From NCBI GenBank assembly GCA_021324735.1, contig JAJPIO010000005.1, positions 62,001 through 126,000 of the forward strand: a stretch of DNA of 64,000 bases, read 5' to 3'. The DNA comes from Bacteroidota bacterium (lineage in GTDB: Bacteria > Bacteroidota > Ignavibacteria > Palsa-1295). Both the position numbers and the translations under genes were made by a program. The notes beneath the pieces were generated by a model. It was not told the DNA's origin, searched no databases, and saw nothing but the letters and a program-made list of their open reading frames with translations. Below, piece by piece: positions 35,029 through 44,102 of this stretch; position 1 is the stretch's first letter, and every line of letters starts with the position of its first letter.

Positions 35029-36774
35029 ATGTCGAGAACGGAGTTCTCCGATCCTGAAGTTATAGTGGAATCCCCGATAAACCGGTCCAGCCGGACGTCC
35101 GACCTGCTCGCGCGGGCTATTTCGTCCGATCGATCGGCTTCTCAGGTTTTAATCGATCTGCCAGATACACTAGTACGCCCTGTGGAGGAACAGCTTAGCG
35201 CCATGGAATCCGCGAGTTCGAGCACCAATAATGCTGACGATCACTCGGATCTGCGTGCGGCCGCGCAGCGCATTTGGCGTTTGTGCATGGAAGCTATTCG
35301 TCCGCAACTGAGCGCGCAAACCATGCGGACATGGTTCGAGCCCTTGGAGGCAACCGCCCTCGAAGGTTCGGAGATCACGCTCCGGGCGCCAAGTAATTTC
35401 TTCTCGGAATGGATCGGGGAGCACTACCAGGATATTCTCGAGCGCTCGCTCCGAGAGGTACTTGGCTCGACGGCGCGCTTTCGCTTCGATAGTATTAGCG
35501 AAATTGAAGCGCTTAACACGAAATTAGAGCCGGCTCCGAAAGAACCGGCGCCTGCTGCGCCCGCTCGGGCAGCAGAAATCCCAGTTTCTAACGAACGGCC
35601 GACGGCGCCAAGCTTCGGCCAGCGTTTCGCTACTCAACCGGCACCGGCCTACTCTTCCGGTGCCGCTTCGTCGCCTTCCCGATTCACGAATGCTCCTGCC
35701 GTTCTGTCACCTCAGCCGGCAGGAGCCAAACGTCCCGCGCTCGATTCTAACTTGAATCCGCGGTACACGTTCGATACCTTCATCCGTGGAGAATCGAATA
35801 AATTGGCGTATGCCGCAGCGATGGCGGTCGCCAATAATCCGGGGGGCACGCGGTATAATCCGCTTGTTATTTATGGAAATGTCGGCCTCGGGAAGACCCA
35901 CCTCATCCAGGCGGTCGGCAGTTCGGTGCTCCAGAAATTTCCGTCGGCTCGGGTGCTCTACACTTCGAGCGATAAGTTTACCGTGGAATTCGTCGATGCC
36001 ATTCAAAATGACCGCATCAATGAATTTCAATCGCTTTACCGCTCGATCGACGTTCTTATTATCGATGACGTCCAGTTCTTTGCCGGTAAGGAAAAGACTC
36101 AAGATATTTTCTTCCATACCTTTAACGCACTTCGCGAACTCGGAAAGCAGATCATTCTGACCTGCGACCGTCCGCCGAAAGAGTTAAAGGATATCGACGA
36201 CCGGCTGCTCAATCGCTTGCAGTGGGGTCTTGCGGCGGATATCGCAGCTCCGGACCTCGAAACGAGAATTGCGATCCTTCGCCATAAGGCTATCGCCGAT
36301 GGCATCGAGCTTTCGAGCGAGGTGATCGAATTCATTGCCGCAAACGTCACGTCGAACATTCGCGAGTTGGAAGGCTGCCTGATCTCGCTGCTCGCGATGT
36401 CTTCATTGGAAGGCAAGGAGCCCACCCTTGAACTCGCACGCGAGGTCCTGCGTAAGCTCGCCAAGCGCTCCACACCGATACTTTCTATTGAAAGCATCCA
36501 ACGCACTGTTGCTCGTCGTTTTGGCGTCGAAGAAGAAGCCCTTCGTGCGAAGACGCGTAAACAGGAGATCGTTATGGCGCGCCAGGTCGCGATGTTCCTC
36601 TGTAAGGAGCTTACAAGCCACTCGCTGAAGTCGATCGGGTTACACTTCGGCGGACGCGATCATTCGACGGTCATCCATGCAATACAAACGATCCTGGACG
36701 ACATGAAGCGCGATCCAACGCTGATGAAAAAGGTCGAAGAGCTTCGCCGGCAACTCGACATGATGCAAGGTTAA
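35029..36774 (+). CDS. dnaA: Chromosomal replication initiator protein DnaA
   Basis: 581 residues from the ATG at 35029, longer than the usual 450. An internal ATG at 35203 would give 523 residues and may be the true start. Domain I (RIWRLCMEAIRPQLSAQTMR, residues about 82-160) is followed by a Pro/Ala-rich linker (about 170-240), then the AAA+ core with Walker A GNVGLGKTHL near 283 and Walker B LIIDDVQFF, and domain IV with the DnaA-box-binding signature GGRDHSTVIHAI. It unwinds oriC in the ATP form. Likely origin sequences flank it. dnaN does not follow. Confidence 0.97.
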   Translation: MSRTEFSDPEVIVESPINRSSRTSDLLARAISSDRSASQVLIDLPDTLVRPVEEQLSAMESASSSTNNADDHSDLRAAAQRIWRLCMEAIRPQLSAQTMRTWFEPLEATALEGSEITLRAPSNFFSEWIGEHYQDILERSLREVLGSTARFRFDSISEIEALNTKLEPAPKEPAPAAPARAAEIPVSNERPTAPSFGQRFATQPAPAYSSGAASSPSRFTNAPAVLSPQPAGAKRPALDSNLNPRYTFDTFIRGESNKLAYAAAMAVANNPGGTRYNPLVIYGNVGLGKTHLIQAVGSSVLQKFPSARVLYTSSDKFTVEFVDAIQNDRINEFQSLYRSIDVLIIDDVQFFAGKEKTQDIFFHTFNALRELGKQIILTCDRPPKELKDIDDRLLNRLQWGLAADIAAPDLETRIAILRHKAIADGIELSSEVIEFIAANVTSNIRELEGCLISLLAMSSLEGKEPTLELAREVLRKLAKRSTPILSIESIQRTVARRFGVEEEALRAKTRKQEIVMARQVAMFLCKELTSHSLKSIGLHFGGRDHSTVIHAIQTILDDMKRDPTLMKKVEELRRQLDMMQG

Positions 36775-36793
36775 AAAGAAAAAGCTTAACGAT

Positions 36794-36825
36794 AAAGAGC
36801 CGCGAAGATGCGGCTCTTTTATTTT
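36794..36825 (+). terminator. Intrinsic terminator after dnaA
   Basis: AAAGAGCCGC (36794-36803) and GCGGCTCTTT (36810-36819) form a perfect stem with a 6-nt loop, running into a T-rich stretch. Confidence 0.9.
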
Positions 36826-36839
36826 ATACATCAAGCAAG

Positions 36840-37326
36840 ATCATGTTATCCCGTTACATGGATAATAACTTCGGGATAAGTATTCTATCCACCGCTCGTG
36901 CAGAATGAATCGTGGAATGCGTGTTAGGAATCCAAACGGCACTGTTAGTTACTGATGTGAACTCTGTGAAGAGTTAGAACCACAGTAATTCTCCACTATT
37001 CTTCCTGAGTAGGGATAAGATGTGAATGGGTCTTAATCCCTTAAGAGCAAATGAGTTACGTCAGAGGCTATATCACTTCCTAACATTCCCACACCCTTTA
37101 AATCAATAACTAGTATTTAAATATCTTTAAAAAAGAATTCTTTTAAAGAGAGGTGTGAAGAGAATGAATAACCCAAAGAAAGATCGGGATTGCGTTTTGA
37201 CCTATTCGAAGCAGGTTCAAGGGAGTAATCCTTCCCTGATACTGTTTTATGCCATTCGCCCATTTGAGGCAGTCATGTGCTGTTTCTCGATAAGGCGATC
37301 AAGTAACCTATTCTATACCAACTAAC
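36840..37326. other. Candidate replication origin (oriC) downstream of dnaA
   Basis: About 490 bases with no gene. A cluster of degenerate DnaA-box-like sites lies within 50 bases: TTATCCC (36846), TGGATAA (36859), GGGATAA (36873) and CTATCCACC (36885), with a further GGGATAA at 37012. An AT-rich stretch follows at about 37094-37150, including a 9-bp inverted repeat TCTTTAAAA/TTTTAAAGA (37124-37149), a plausible unwinding element. None of the downstream boxes is perfect. Position next to dnaA is the strongest argument. Confidence 0.55.
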
Positions 37327-38634
37327 GTGAACGTTGCAATCATAGGAACGGGCTACGTCGGTCTTGTGACCGGCGCCGGCTTTGCCGAGACCGGCAATCA
37401 GGTCATCTGCATGGACATCGTGCCGGAGAAGGTCGAGAATCTTCGAAAGGGCATTATTCCGATCTTTGAGCCAGGCCTGGAAGAACTCGTTCGTTTTAAT
37501 ATTGCCGAAGGTCGACTTCGCTTTACACTGGACCTTAAAGAAGCCGTCGATAGCGCCGAAGTGATCTTCCTTGCGTTACCTACTCCTCCGGGTGCCAATG
37601 GCTCAGCCGATCTCTCGATGGTCCTGGAAACGGCAAAGAATATCGCCGCTATTGTGACCGAGCCAAAGATCGTGGTTAATAAGTCGACGGTGCCGGTGGG
37701 TACTGCGGATCGCGTACGGGCTATCTTCGAATCGAATACGGATATTCCTGTCGAAGTGGTATCGAATCCAGAGTTCTTAAAAGAAGGTGCGGCTGTACAA
37801 GATTTTATGAAGCCTGATCGCATCGTTGTTGGCTCACGCGATCCTGGTGCTATCATGACGATGAAAGAGCTCTATGAGCCGTTCGTTCGTACAGGTAACC
37901 CCATTTACATCATGGATGAAAAGAGTGCGGAGCTTACGAAGTATGCTGCCAACTCTTTACTCGCAACGAAGATCAGCTTTATGAACGAGATCGCAAACTT
38001 ATGCGATCTTGTCGGCGCCGATGTCGATCACGTTCGCATTGGTATTGGTTCGGACGGCCGGATCGGACCGCAATTTCTTTTTCCTGGTGTCGGCTTTGGT
38101 GGAAGTTGTTTCCCGAAGGATATTAAGGCCCTTATCAAGACCTCCGAAGAATTGGGACATGATTTCTCAATTCTAAAATCTGTTCAGGACGTTAACGACC
38201 GGCAAAAGACAAAACTCCTGCAGAAGATCTTGTTGCACTATAATGGTAATGTTGCCGGTAAGACGTTTGCCGTCTGGGGTCTATCCTTCAAGCCAAGAAC
38301 AGACGATATTCGTGAAGCGCCCGCTATCGAGATCATTAAGGGACTCATGGACCGCGGTGCCTGCGTGCGCGCTAGCGACCCCGCTGCGCTCGCACCGATG
38401 AAAAGTGTACTGCCCGAGAATGAGAACCTGAAGTACTATCGCAAGAATATCGATGCACTCGAAAATACGGATGCGTTAGTTGTCGTGACAGAGTGGAATG
38501 AATTTCGCAATCCGAATTTCGAGATGATCGCACAAAAGCTGCGGGACAAAGTAGTCTTCGATGGCCGTAATATCTACGATCCCGAACGCATGCGAGAATA
38601 CGGGTTTACGTATTATGGAATTGGCCGTCGTTAA
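37327..38634 (+). CDS. ugd: UDP-glucose 6-dehydrogenase
   Basis: 435 residues from a GTG start, full family length. The NAD-binding motif GTGYVGLVTGAGFAE is at the N terminus. NKSTVPVGTADRV and NPEFLKEGAAVQDF are typical, and the catalytic Cys lies in FGGSCFPKD near residue 262. It oxidises UDP-glucose to UDP-glucuronate using two NAD+. The decarboxylase gene downstream uses the product. It follows the putative origin; the dnaN expected here is absent. Confidence 0.95.
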   Translation: MNVAIIGTGYVGLVTGAGFAETGNQVICMDIVPEKVENLRKGIIPIFEPGLEELVRFNIAEGRLRFTLDLKEAVDSAEVIFLALPTPPGANGSADLSMVLETAKNIAAIVTEPKIVVNKSTVPVGTADRVRAIFESNTDIPVEVVSNPEFLKEGAAVQDFMKPDRIVVGSRDPGAIMTMKELYEPFVRTGNPIYIMDEKSAELTKYAANSLLATKISFMNEIANLCDLVGADVDHVRIGIGSDGRIGPQFLFPGVGFGGSCFPKDIKALIKTSEELGHDFSILKSVQDVNDRQKTKLLQKILLHYNGNVAGKTFAVWGLSFKPRTDDIREAPAIEIIKGLMDRGACVRASDPAALAPMKSVLPENENLKYYRKNIDALENTDALVVVTEWNEFRNPNFEMIAQKLRDKVVFDGRNIYDPERMREYGFTYYGIGRR

Positions 38635-38719
38635 GTAGGGATTATAATATTCCTTATTCGAAGCGAAGGATCTAACGCTACGGCGTATTGCCCGGCGTTG
38701 TGCTTTTAGTTGTTTGATT

Positions 38720-39688
38720 ATGCCACGTACCCTTATCACCGGCGGAGCCGGATTTTTAGGTAGTCATCTTTGCGATCGGTTCATCTCCGAAGGTCACGAA
38801 GTTATCTGTATGGATAACTTGTGCACCGGCTCTATGGAGAACATTGCGCACTTGCTGGGTCTGCCGAATTTCCGATTCATCCACTACAATGTGACCGAGT
38901 TTATCTACGTCGAAGGTCCGCTCGATTACATACTCCACTTTGCATCGCCGGCGAGTCCGATCGACTATTTGAAGCTACCGATCCAGACCCTAAAGGTCGG
39001 TTCGCTCGGCACTCATAAAGCATTAGGTCTTGCAAAGGCAAAGAATGCACGGTTTCTTCTTGCTTCTACCAGTGAGACGTACGGTGATCCCATCGAGCAC
39101 CCGCAGAAAGAGACTTATTGGGGTAACGTCAATCCGATCGGTATTCGAGGCGTCTACGATGAAGCCAAACGCTTCGCAGAAGCACTGACGATGGCCTATC
39201 ATCGCTATCATGGCGTCGATACGCGTATCGTTCGTATCTTCAATACCTACGGTGAACGCATGCGTATACACGACGGCCGAGCAATACCGGCATTCATGTC
39301 GCAGGCATTGCGTGGTGAACCGATCACTGTATTTGGCAATGGATCGCAAACACGTTCGGTATGCTACGTGAGCGATCTCATCGAAGGTATTTTTCGGCTG
39401 TTAATGTCCGATTACAGCTTACCGGTGAATATTGGGAATCCGGATGAGGTCTCGATGCTCGAATTAGCCGAAGAGATACTCGCAATGGTCCCGGATAGCG
39501 AAAGCAAGATCACCTTTGAGCCGCTGCCGGAGGACGACCCAAAAATTCGCCAGCCAGATATTACCCTGGCGCGTACAATGCTGGGTTGGGAGCCGCGCGT
39601 GCCTCGGGCCGAAGGCCTTAAGCGCACCTTGAAGTATTTTCGTGAGGCAGTGCTAAATCACGATGGAGTGAAGAAGGTCTCGGCATAA
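38720..39688 (+). CDS. uxs: UDP-glucuronate decarboxylase (UDP-xylose synthase)
   Basis: 322 residues. The ATG at 38720 gives the standard N terminus [17 protein letters not shown]; an in-frame TTG six bases earlier is less likely. An extended SDR fold: GGAGFLG nucleotide loop, [10 protein letters not shown], and the catalytic YDEAK near residue 146, with the family-specific segments [15 protein letters not shown] and [14 protein letters not shown]. It converts UDP-glucuronate to UDP-xylose for surface polysaccharide. TTGGCC and TATAAT with 16-nt spacing (38621-38648) could give it its own promoter. Confidence 0.92.
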   Translation: MPRTLITGGAGFLGSHLCDRFISEGHEVICMDNLCTGSMENIAHLLGLPNFRFIHYNVTEFIYVEGPLDYILHFASPASPIDYLKLPIQTLKVGSLGTHKALGLAKAKNARFLLASTSETYGDPIEHPQKETYWGNVNPIGIRGVYDEAKRFAEALTMAYHRYHGVDTRIVRIFNTYGERMRIHDGRAIPAFMSQALRGEPITVFGNGSQTRSVCYVSDLIEGIFRLLMSDYSLPVNIGNPDEVSMLELAEEILAMVPDSESKITFEPLPEDDPKIRQPDITLARTMLGWEPRVPRAEGLKRTLKYFREAVLNHDGVKKVSA

Positions 39689-39701
39689 GAGCGAGCAAAA
39701 T

Positions 39702-39733
39702 TTGGCTGGTGGCGCAAAAAATTCATATATTTG
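39702..39733 (+). promoter_or_regulatory. Bacteroidota-type promoter
   Basis: TTG at 39702-39704 (within TTTG), a 21-nt spacer and TATATTTG at 39726-39733, 34 bases before the ATG at 39767. Same class as the promoter at 7491. Confidence 0.65.
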
Positions 39734-39766
39734 CGCCGTCGTTGATCCATTTTTTATGGAGGTCCC

Positions 39767-40915
39767 ATGAAGTCCATACGGTCGTGGCTCAAGTGTCTTG
39801 CGATTGGAGTTGCACTGTTAACGAGTGCTGCACCAATAAGAGCACAATTTATCGTTCCTAGTGGTATTGAATATCAAGGCCTTATCGAACAAGACGGAAA
39901 ACCGCTTGTAGGAGGAACACAAGTTGACATTTATTTTCGAGATCCCCTTAATATAACGACCATATACACGCAGACGTTACGAAATGTAATGTTCGTCGAT
40001 GGTATTTATAAAGTGGTTCTTGGAAATCCCCTTCCAAATATGTCCTTTGACAGTGTTGCAATTCAACTGGTTATAAATGGTACGAACACACTACCACCGA
40101 TTCGTATGTGGGGAGCACCATACGCACTTAATACAGCGAGACTGGGAAATTTTAATGTGGCAGCAACCCCGGTTGCAGGAAGCATATTTGTCGTTCCAGT
40201 CGGCACTGGTTATAATGGCTCAGTAAAGATCGATCCAGCCTTTCTTCCACCAATACCAACCAATCTCCTTCGAGAGCCACCGCTACGTTCAATCAATTCG
40301 GTCTCTGCCGATACAAGCCACGATATTCAGTTCGTTGCTGGGAGTAATATGACCGTTACTCCAAACAATGGCGGACACTCGATCACGTTATCGACCACCT
40401 CTAGCTTGATCACAAGTGTCAGAGCAGGAGCTGGTCTTCAAATGTCCGGAAGTGGTACTAACGTAATTCTCTCAGTGGCGCCGGGAGGAATTTCCAGTAA
40501 CATGCTTGCGTCCACCCTTCAGATCGGAAGTTCGACGAGCACTTCGACAGCGCTTACAGACGTAGCTGCCGAGGTAAGTGGTGGCAGCGCAGTTATGATG
40601 AAAGGTGGAATTGGAGCGAATAATCCAACAGGCTCAGCGGATGGTACGGGACTGAGCCCCGGTTCTCCCCAAACATTTTGGTCAGATCAGGTAAGTGTGC
40701 CATCCACAACTACGACATCACTTACAATTTACAATACGCTTATCAACACCTCAAGCACGATCGTGCTATTGCCAATGGGTTCCAGTTCGGCGGTAAGCAA
40801 TCTTGTGATCACCTCGCAACCGAACGGATCGTTTATCGTCGGCTCATCAACAAATATGGGTACGGGTGTAGGCGGTTCGGTAACGGCGATAAACTATATG
40901 GTCGTAAATCACTAA
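39767..40915 (+). CDS. Secreted fibre-like protein with virion-type C-terminal module, copy 1
   Basis: 382 residues; GGAGG four bases before the ATG. A signal peptide (MKSIRSWLKCL to IRAQ) is followed by IEYQGLIEQDGKPLVGG and DGIYKVVLGNPLP, then MWGAPYALNTAR, a pattern seen in many Bacteroidota fibre-like secreted proteins. The C terminus (SADGTGLSPGSPQTFW, LTIYNTLINTSSTIVL, GSFIVGSSTN, INYMVVNH) resembles end modules of phage tail and virion proteins. There is no T9SS sorting domain. The next gene is a paralogue. Function unknown. Confidence 0.75.
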   Translation: MKSIRSWLKCLAIGVALLTSAAPIRAQFIVPSGIEYQGLIEQDGKPLVGGTQVDIYFRDPLNITTIYTQTLRNVMFVDGIYKVVLGNPLPNMSFDSVAIQLVINGTNTLPPIRMWGAPYALNTARLGNFNVAATPVAGSIFVVPVGTGYNGSVKIDPAFLPPIPTNLLREPPLRSINSVSADTSHDIQFVAGSNMTVTPNNGGHSITLSTTSSLITSVRAGAGLQMSGSGTNVILSVAPGGISSNMLASTLQIGSSTSTSTALTDVAAEVSGGSAVMMKGGIGANNPTGSADGTGLSPGSPQTFWSDQVSVPSTTTTSLTIYNTLINTSSTIVLLPMGSSSAVSNLVITSQPNGSFIVGSSTNMGTGVGGSVTAINYMVVNH

Positions 40916-40974
40916 CGATTTTTTAGAGAGTGTGTACTATGCGTCATCACAATAAGAAGTCTATCGGAGGTTCC

Positions 40975-42126
40975 ATGAAGTCTCTGCGGTCGTGGTTTAA
41001 ATATCTGGTCCTTGGGGTAACACTGGTTGCTGGTGCTGGCAAGATCAATGCGCAGCCTGGTGTGAATGGAATTACATATCAGGGAAGACTGGAGAATAAC
41101 GGTCAGCCATACAACGGCAATGTTGTAATGGATATTAGTTTTAGAGACGCAACTAACACGACAACATTGTGGACGCAGCATTTCCCCGATGTTCCTATAA
41201 GCGATGGTGTCTTCAATGTAGTATTGGGTTCTCCCTTCCCGAGTAACATGAAGTTCGATCGTCAGTATGCGATACAAGTAGTTATCAATGGTTCTACTAC
41301 TCTGCCGCCAAACCTTCTTTGGTCCGCACCGTATGCATTGAATTCTATGCGAGCGGCTGGAATGGATATTTCCTCCGTGCCTGTCGCAGGTTGTCTTTTC
41401 CCCGTACCGGTCGGGACGGGCTATAGCGGTACTGCGAAACTTGATCCCGCCTTCTTGCCGGCCATTCCAAATAGCCTCCTTCAAACGCCGGCTACAACGA
41501 CCATCAATGGTATAGGCGGCGATGCAAATGGTAATCTTCAGCTCGTTGGAGGCAACAACATTACCGTCGTCAATGGGCCTGGCAATAAGATTACGATCGA
41601 TGGACCACAGCCCAGTTCTATTACTCAGGTAACGGCCGGTTCTGGTTTGCAAGGTGGCGGCACGTCAGGTGACATTGTGTTAAGTGTTGCTCCGGGTGGA
41701 ATTACCAGCAGCATGCTTTCCTCACCTCTGCAAATTGGAAGTTCGAGCAGTGCTTCTACAGCCTTGACAGTTTTAACTTCCGAAACCAGTGGCGGAAGTG
41801 CACTGATGGTAGGTGGCGGTATGGGAGCGAATAACCCAACCGGTTCCGCCGATGGCACCGGCCTTAGTCCGGGTTCGCCACAAACGTATTGGGCGGATCA
41901 GGTGAGCGTGCCAGCCGTAACGACCACTTCACTCGTCGTGTACAATTCACTTGTCACGGCAACCAGCACGATCATACTGACGCCGTTTGCGATCACCCCG
42001 GCCGTTAGTCCGATCGTTATCACGGCACAAACGAGCGGTTCGTTTACGGTCGGTTCATCGACCAATATGGGTACGAGTGGGGGAGGATCGGTAACAGCGC
42101 TGAATTATGTGATCGTGAATCATTGA
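40975..42126 (+). CDS. Secreted fibre-like protein with virion-type C-terminal module, copy 2
   Basis: 383 residues. I start at the ATG at 40975 (GGAGG four bases upstream, and alignment of MKSLRSWFKYL with copy 1) and not at the ATG at 40930. Module order is the same as in copy 1: ITYQGRLENNGQPYNG, DGVFNVVLGSPFP, LWSAPYALNSMR, then NITVVNGPGNKITIDG and a C-terminal module with SADGTGLSPGSPQTYW, LVVYNSLVTATSTIIL and LNYVIVNH. A tandem duplication with clear divergence. The pair is followed by a strong terminator. Confidence 0.75.
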   Translation: MKSLRSWFKYLVLGVTLVAGAGKINAQPGVNGITYQGRLENNGQPYNGNVVMDISFRDATNTTTLWTQHFPDVPISDGVFNVVLGSPFPSNMKFDRQYAIQVVINGSTTLPPNLLWSAPYALNSMRAAGMDISSVPVAGCLFPVPVGTGYSGTAKLDPAFLPAIPNSLLQTPATTTINGIGGDANGNLQLVGGNNITVVNGPGNKITIDGPQPSSITQVTAGSGLQGGGTSGDIVLSVAPGGITSSMLSSPLQIGSSSSASTALTVLTSETSGGSALMVGGGMGANNPTGSADGTGLSPGSPQTYWADQVSVPAVTTTSLVVYNSLVTATSTIILTPFAITPAVSPIVITAQTSGSFTVGSSTNMGTSGGGSVTALNYVIVNH

Positions 42127-42163
42127 AACGGATTCAACGAGTGCTGGCTGTAATAGCCTTAAT

Positions 42164-42195
42164 AAAAAGCCGCCTCTTACATGAGGCGGCTTTTT
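42164..42195. terminator. Bidirectional intrinsic terminator
   Basis: AAAAAGCCGCCTC (42164-42176) and GAGGCGGCTTTTT (42183-42195) form a perfect 13-bp stem flanked by A and T runs. It separates the convergent genes ending at 42126 and 42214 and can serve both. Confidence 0.92.
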
Positions 42196-42213
42196 TATTG
42201 TTTCTTAACCGGT

Positions 42214-43836
42214 TCACTTACTCAGTACCACGAACTCTACGCGCCTGTTCTCAGCGCGACCATCATCGGTCGAGTTGTCGGCGATCGGCGATTCTTCGCC
42301 GTAGCCTTTGGCTTTTACACGGTTCTTATTGATGCCGTTCTTAATTAAATAATCGCGTACCGCATTCGCTCGTTTTTGCGAAAGCTGTAGGTTGTAATCG
42401 GCTGCTCCAACATTATCCGTATAGCCCGCGATCTCGACCTGCATGGTCGGCACGGCTTTCAGCAGCTTTACCGCACGATTCAATTCCGGATAGGATGATG
42501 TTTTTAGCTCCGAAGAATTGAAATCGAAGAAGACGAGGAGGCGTGTACGGCCATTGGTCGTTTGGCTAAGCTTAATATCCGGATGCCCGCCGAGAATGCG
42601 GCCCTGCGGATCGACTTCGAAGTATGATGTACCAAAGAGGTATCCATCGGCGTCGGCCGTTATTGAATACTTCCCGGGTGCTTTTACACGTACGCTGTAT
42701 CTGCCGTTGTTATCCGTTCGGTCCGTAGCGACGACTTCATTGTTAGTAAGATCGACAACGGTCATAGTCGCATCGATAGGCTGGCCGGACTTCGCATCGG
42801 TTACACGTCCTGAAAGCTCGACCTTGCCATCGGCACCGACACCGTGATTGGTACCAAATTCCGCCTGCGACGAAGTGCTTTCCAGGCTTGCGGTCGGTGC
42901 TGCTTCGGTGCCACCGAACGGGAAGCGAATACCGATCGTGAGAGTCGCGTACCACAACTTCGGAAAAGTAATGGAGGGTAAGCCCCAAAACGACGCACCA
43001 CTTTGCATCGTAGTTTCACCAGAATCCTGAAGCCAGCGTGTAAGCGGAATACTGAGAAGGAGTTCTGCATCTAATAAAGTCGATCCACTTCCCAGCGCGA
43101 ATACTTTCCCCATACCAAGATCGAGGCCTACGCGGCTGGACGCAAAGAAATTCTGCTGGGATTGATTTTGGAATTGGACTTGCGTATCTCCGGATTGGGT
43201 ATTAGTACCGGTGTAGTAGTAAGACCAGTTATCACCCCCGTTCTTCGTTTGCGAAACAGATAGGCGGTTTGCTAACAGCGTCGAAAAACTTGGTCCCCCG
43301 ATCGCGTACCAGGAGTCACTGAAACCGAAATGTAGTAAGGCGGCAATATCCAGATTGCTCAAGAGTAAATTATACGTGTTTGTTACCGGCTCGAGCTGAG
43401 TTGTTGCACCGAAACTTACCGGTAACATATGGTCTTCGGTCGTGGTAGTGTAGTTAGTCAGATAACGAAGTTTAGCCTCCAGATCTAGTGTATTGGAAAG
43501 GGCAACCCCAGCCTTCAAACCGGCGATAAATCCAACGCCGCTTCCAAGGCCATCGAACTGAGCGTATGTCGAGGTAGTCTGGAATGGGGTCGATTGATGA
43601 TAGATCGACCACGAAAAATTGCTTTGACCGGCGAGCCAGTTATAAGTAAAGCCAAGATCGCCGCCAAAATAATTTCTTCCGGTGGCCAATTGGTCCGTTT
43701 CCGGCATTACAGCGGCGGCGTTAGCGCTCGAGGGGCTCGTGCTTTGAGTTTTAGAAGCATCCGACTGGGAAAATGCAACAATCGGAGCGAGAAATAAAAA
43801 GAGAATAGAAAATATGCGAATTGAGATGTTACCCAT
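42214..43836 (-). CDS. OmpA-family outer-membrane protein with carboxypeptidase-regulatory-like domain
   Basis: 540 residues from the ATG at 43836; the in-frame extension to 43932 has no signal peptide of its own. A signal peptide ends VAFSQ. Residues about 40-310 are barrel-like (YFGGDLGFTYNWLAG, VGFIAGLKAGV, GIRFPFGG). A carboxypeptidase-regulatory-like domain follows (VTDAKSGQPIDATM, DNNGRYSVRVKAPGKY). The C-terminal OmpA domain (FFDFNSSELK, AGYTDNVGAADYNLQLSQKR, GYGEESPIADN) binds peptidoglycan. It should anchor the outer membrane to the wall; the ligand of the barrel part is unknown. Confidence 0.88.
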   Translation of the reverse strand: MGNISIRIFSILFLFLAPIVAFSQSDASKTQSTSPSSANAAAVMPETDQLATGRNYFGGDLGFTYNWLAGQSNFSWSIYHQSTPFQTTSTYAQFDGLGSGVGFIAGLKAGVALSNTLDLEAKLRYLTNYTTTTEDHMLPVSFGATTQLEPVTNTYNLLLSNLDIAALLHFGFSDSWYAIGGPSFSTLLANRLSVSQTKNGGDNWSYYYTGTNTQSGDTQVQFQNQSQQNFFASSRVGLDLGMGKVFALGSGSTLLDAELLLSIPLTRWLQDSGETTMQSGASFWGLPSITFPKLWYATLTIGIRFPFGGTEAAPTASLESTSSQAEFGTNHGVGADGKVELSGRVTDAKSGQPIDATMTVVDLTNNEVVATDRTDNNGRYSVRVKAPGKYSITADADGYLFGTSYFEVDPQGRILGGHPDIKLSQTTNGRTRLLVFFDFNSSELKTSSYPELNRAVKLLKAVPTMQVEIAGYTDNVGAADYNLQLSQKRANAVRDYLIKNGINKNRVKAKGYGEESPIADNSTDDGRAENRRVEFVVLSK

Positions 43837-43929
43837 TGACGTCCTATTAGGAAAGAAAAACACTATGTTTGTTTCGTGGCGGCGCAAGCCAGCAGCTGTG
43901 CCGCCAAAGGGGCTCGCAAGCGAACGCTG

Positions 43930-43960
43930 CAAATATAACAGGCGAATCGATATTTCGCAA
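43930..43960 (-). promoter_or_regulatory. Bacteroidota-type promoter of the OmpA-family gene
   Basis: On the minus strand, TTG (43958-43960), a 20-nt spacer and TATATTTG (43930-43937), about 95 bases before the start at 43836. Identical elements and spacing to the promoter at 7491-7521. Confidence 0.7.
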
Positions 43961-44024
43961 GGATATGGCTGAACTCGCTCACTAGCAAGAGCGCAGATAC
44001 TTTTCTACATGTGTAATACAAAAA

Positions 44025-44061
44025 ATCTGCCTTGCCACTTGTGAGCTGTGGCAAGGCAGAT
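44025..44061 (-). terminator. Intrinsic terminator of the BclA-like gene
   Basis: ATCTGCCTTGCCAC (44025-44038) pairs perfectly with 44048-44061. On the minus strand it is followed by TTTTTTGT, so it terminates the gene ending at 44103. Confidence 0.88.
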
Positions 44062-44102
44062 CGTTTGCCGTGAGCGATCTTTTGCAGAGCGCTCAAGCTA
44101 TA

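Noticed and set aside
40930-40974. Upstream ATG of the second fibre-like gene
   Set aside because: It would add 15 residues before the signal peptide; the ATG at 40975 has GGAGG at the right distance and aligns with the paralogue.
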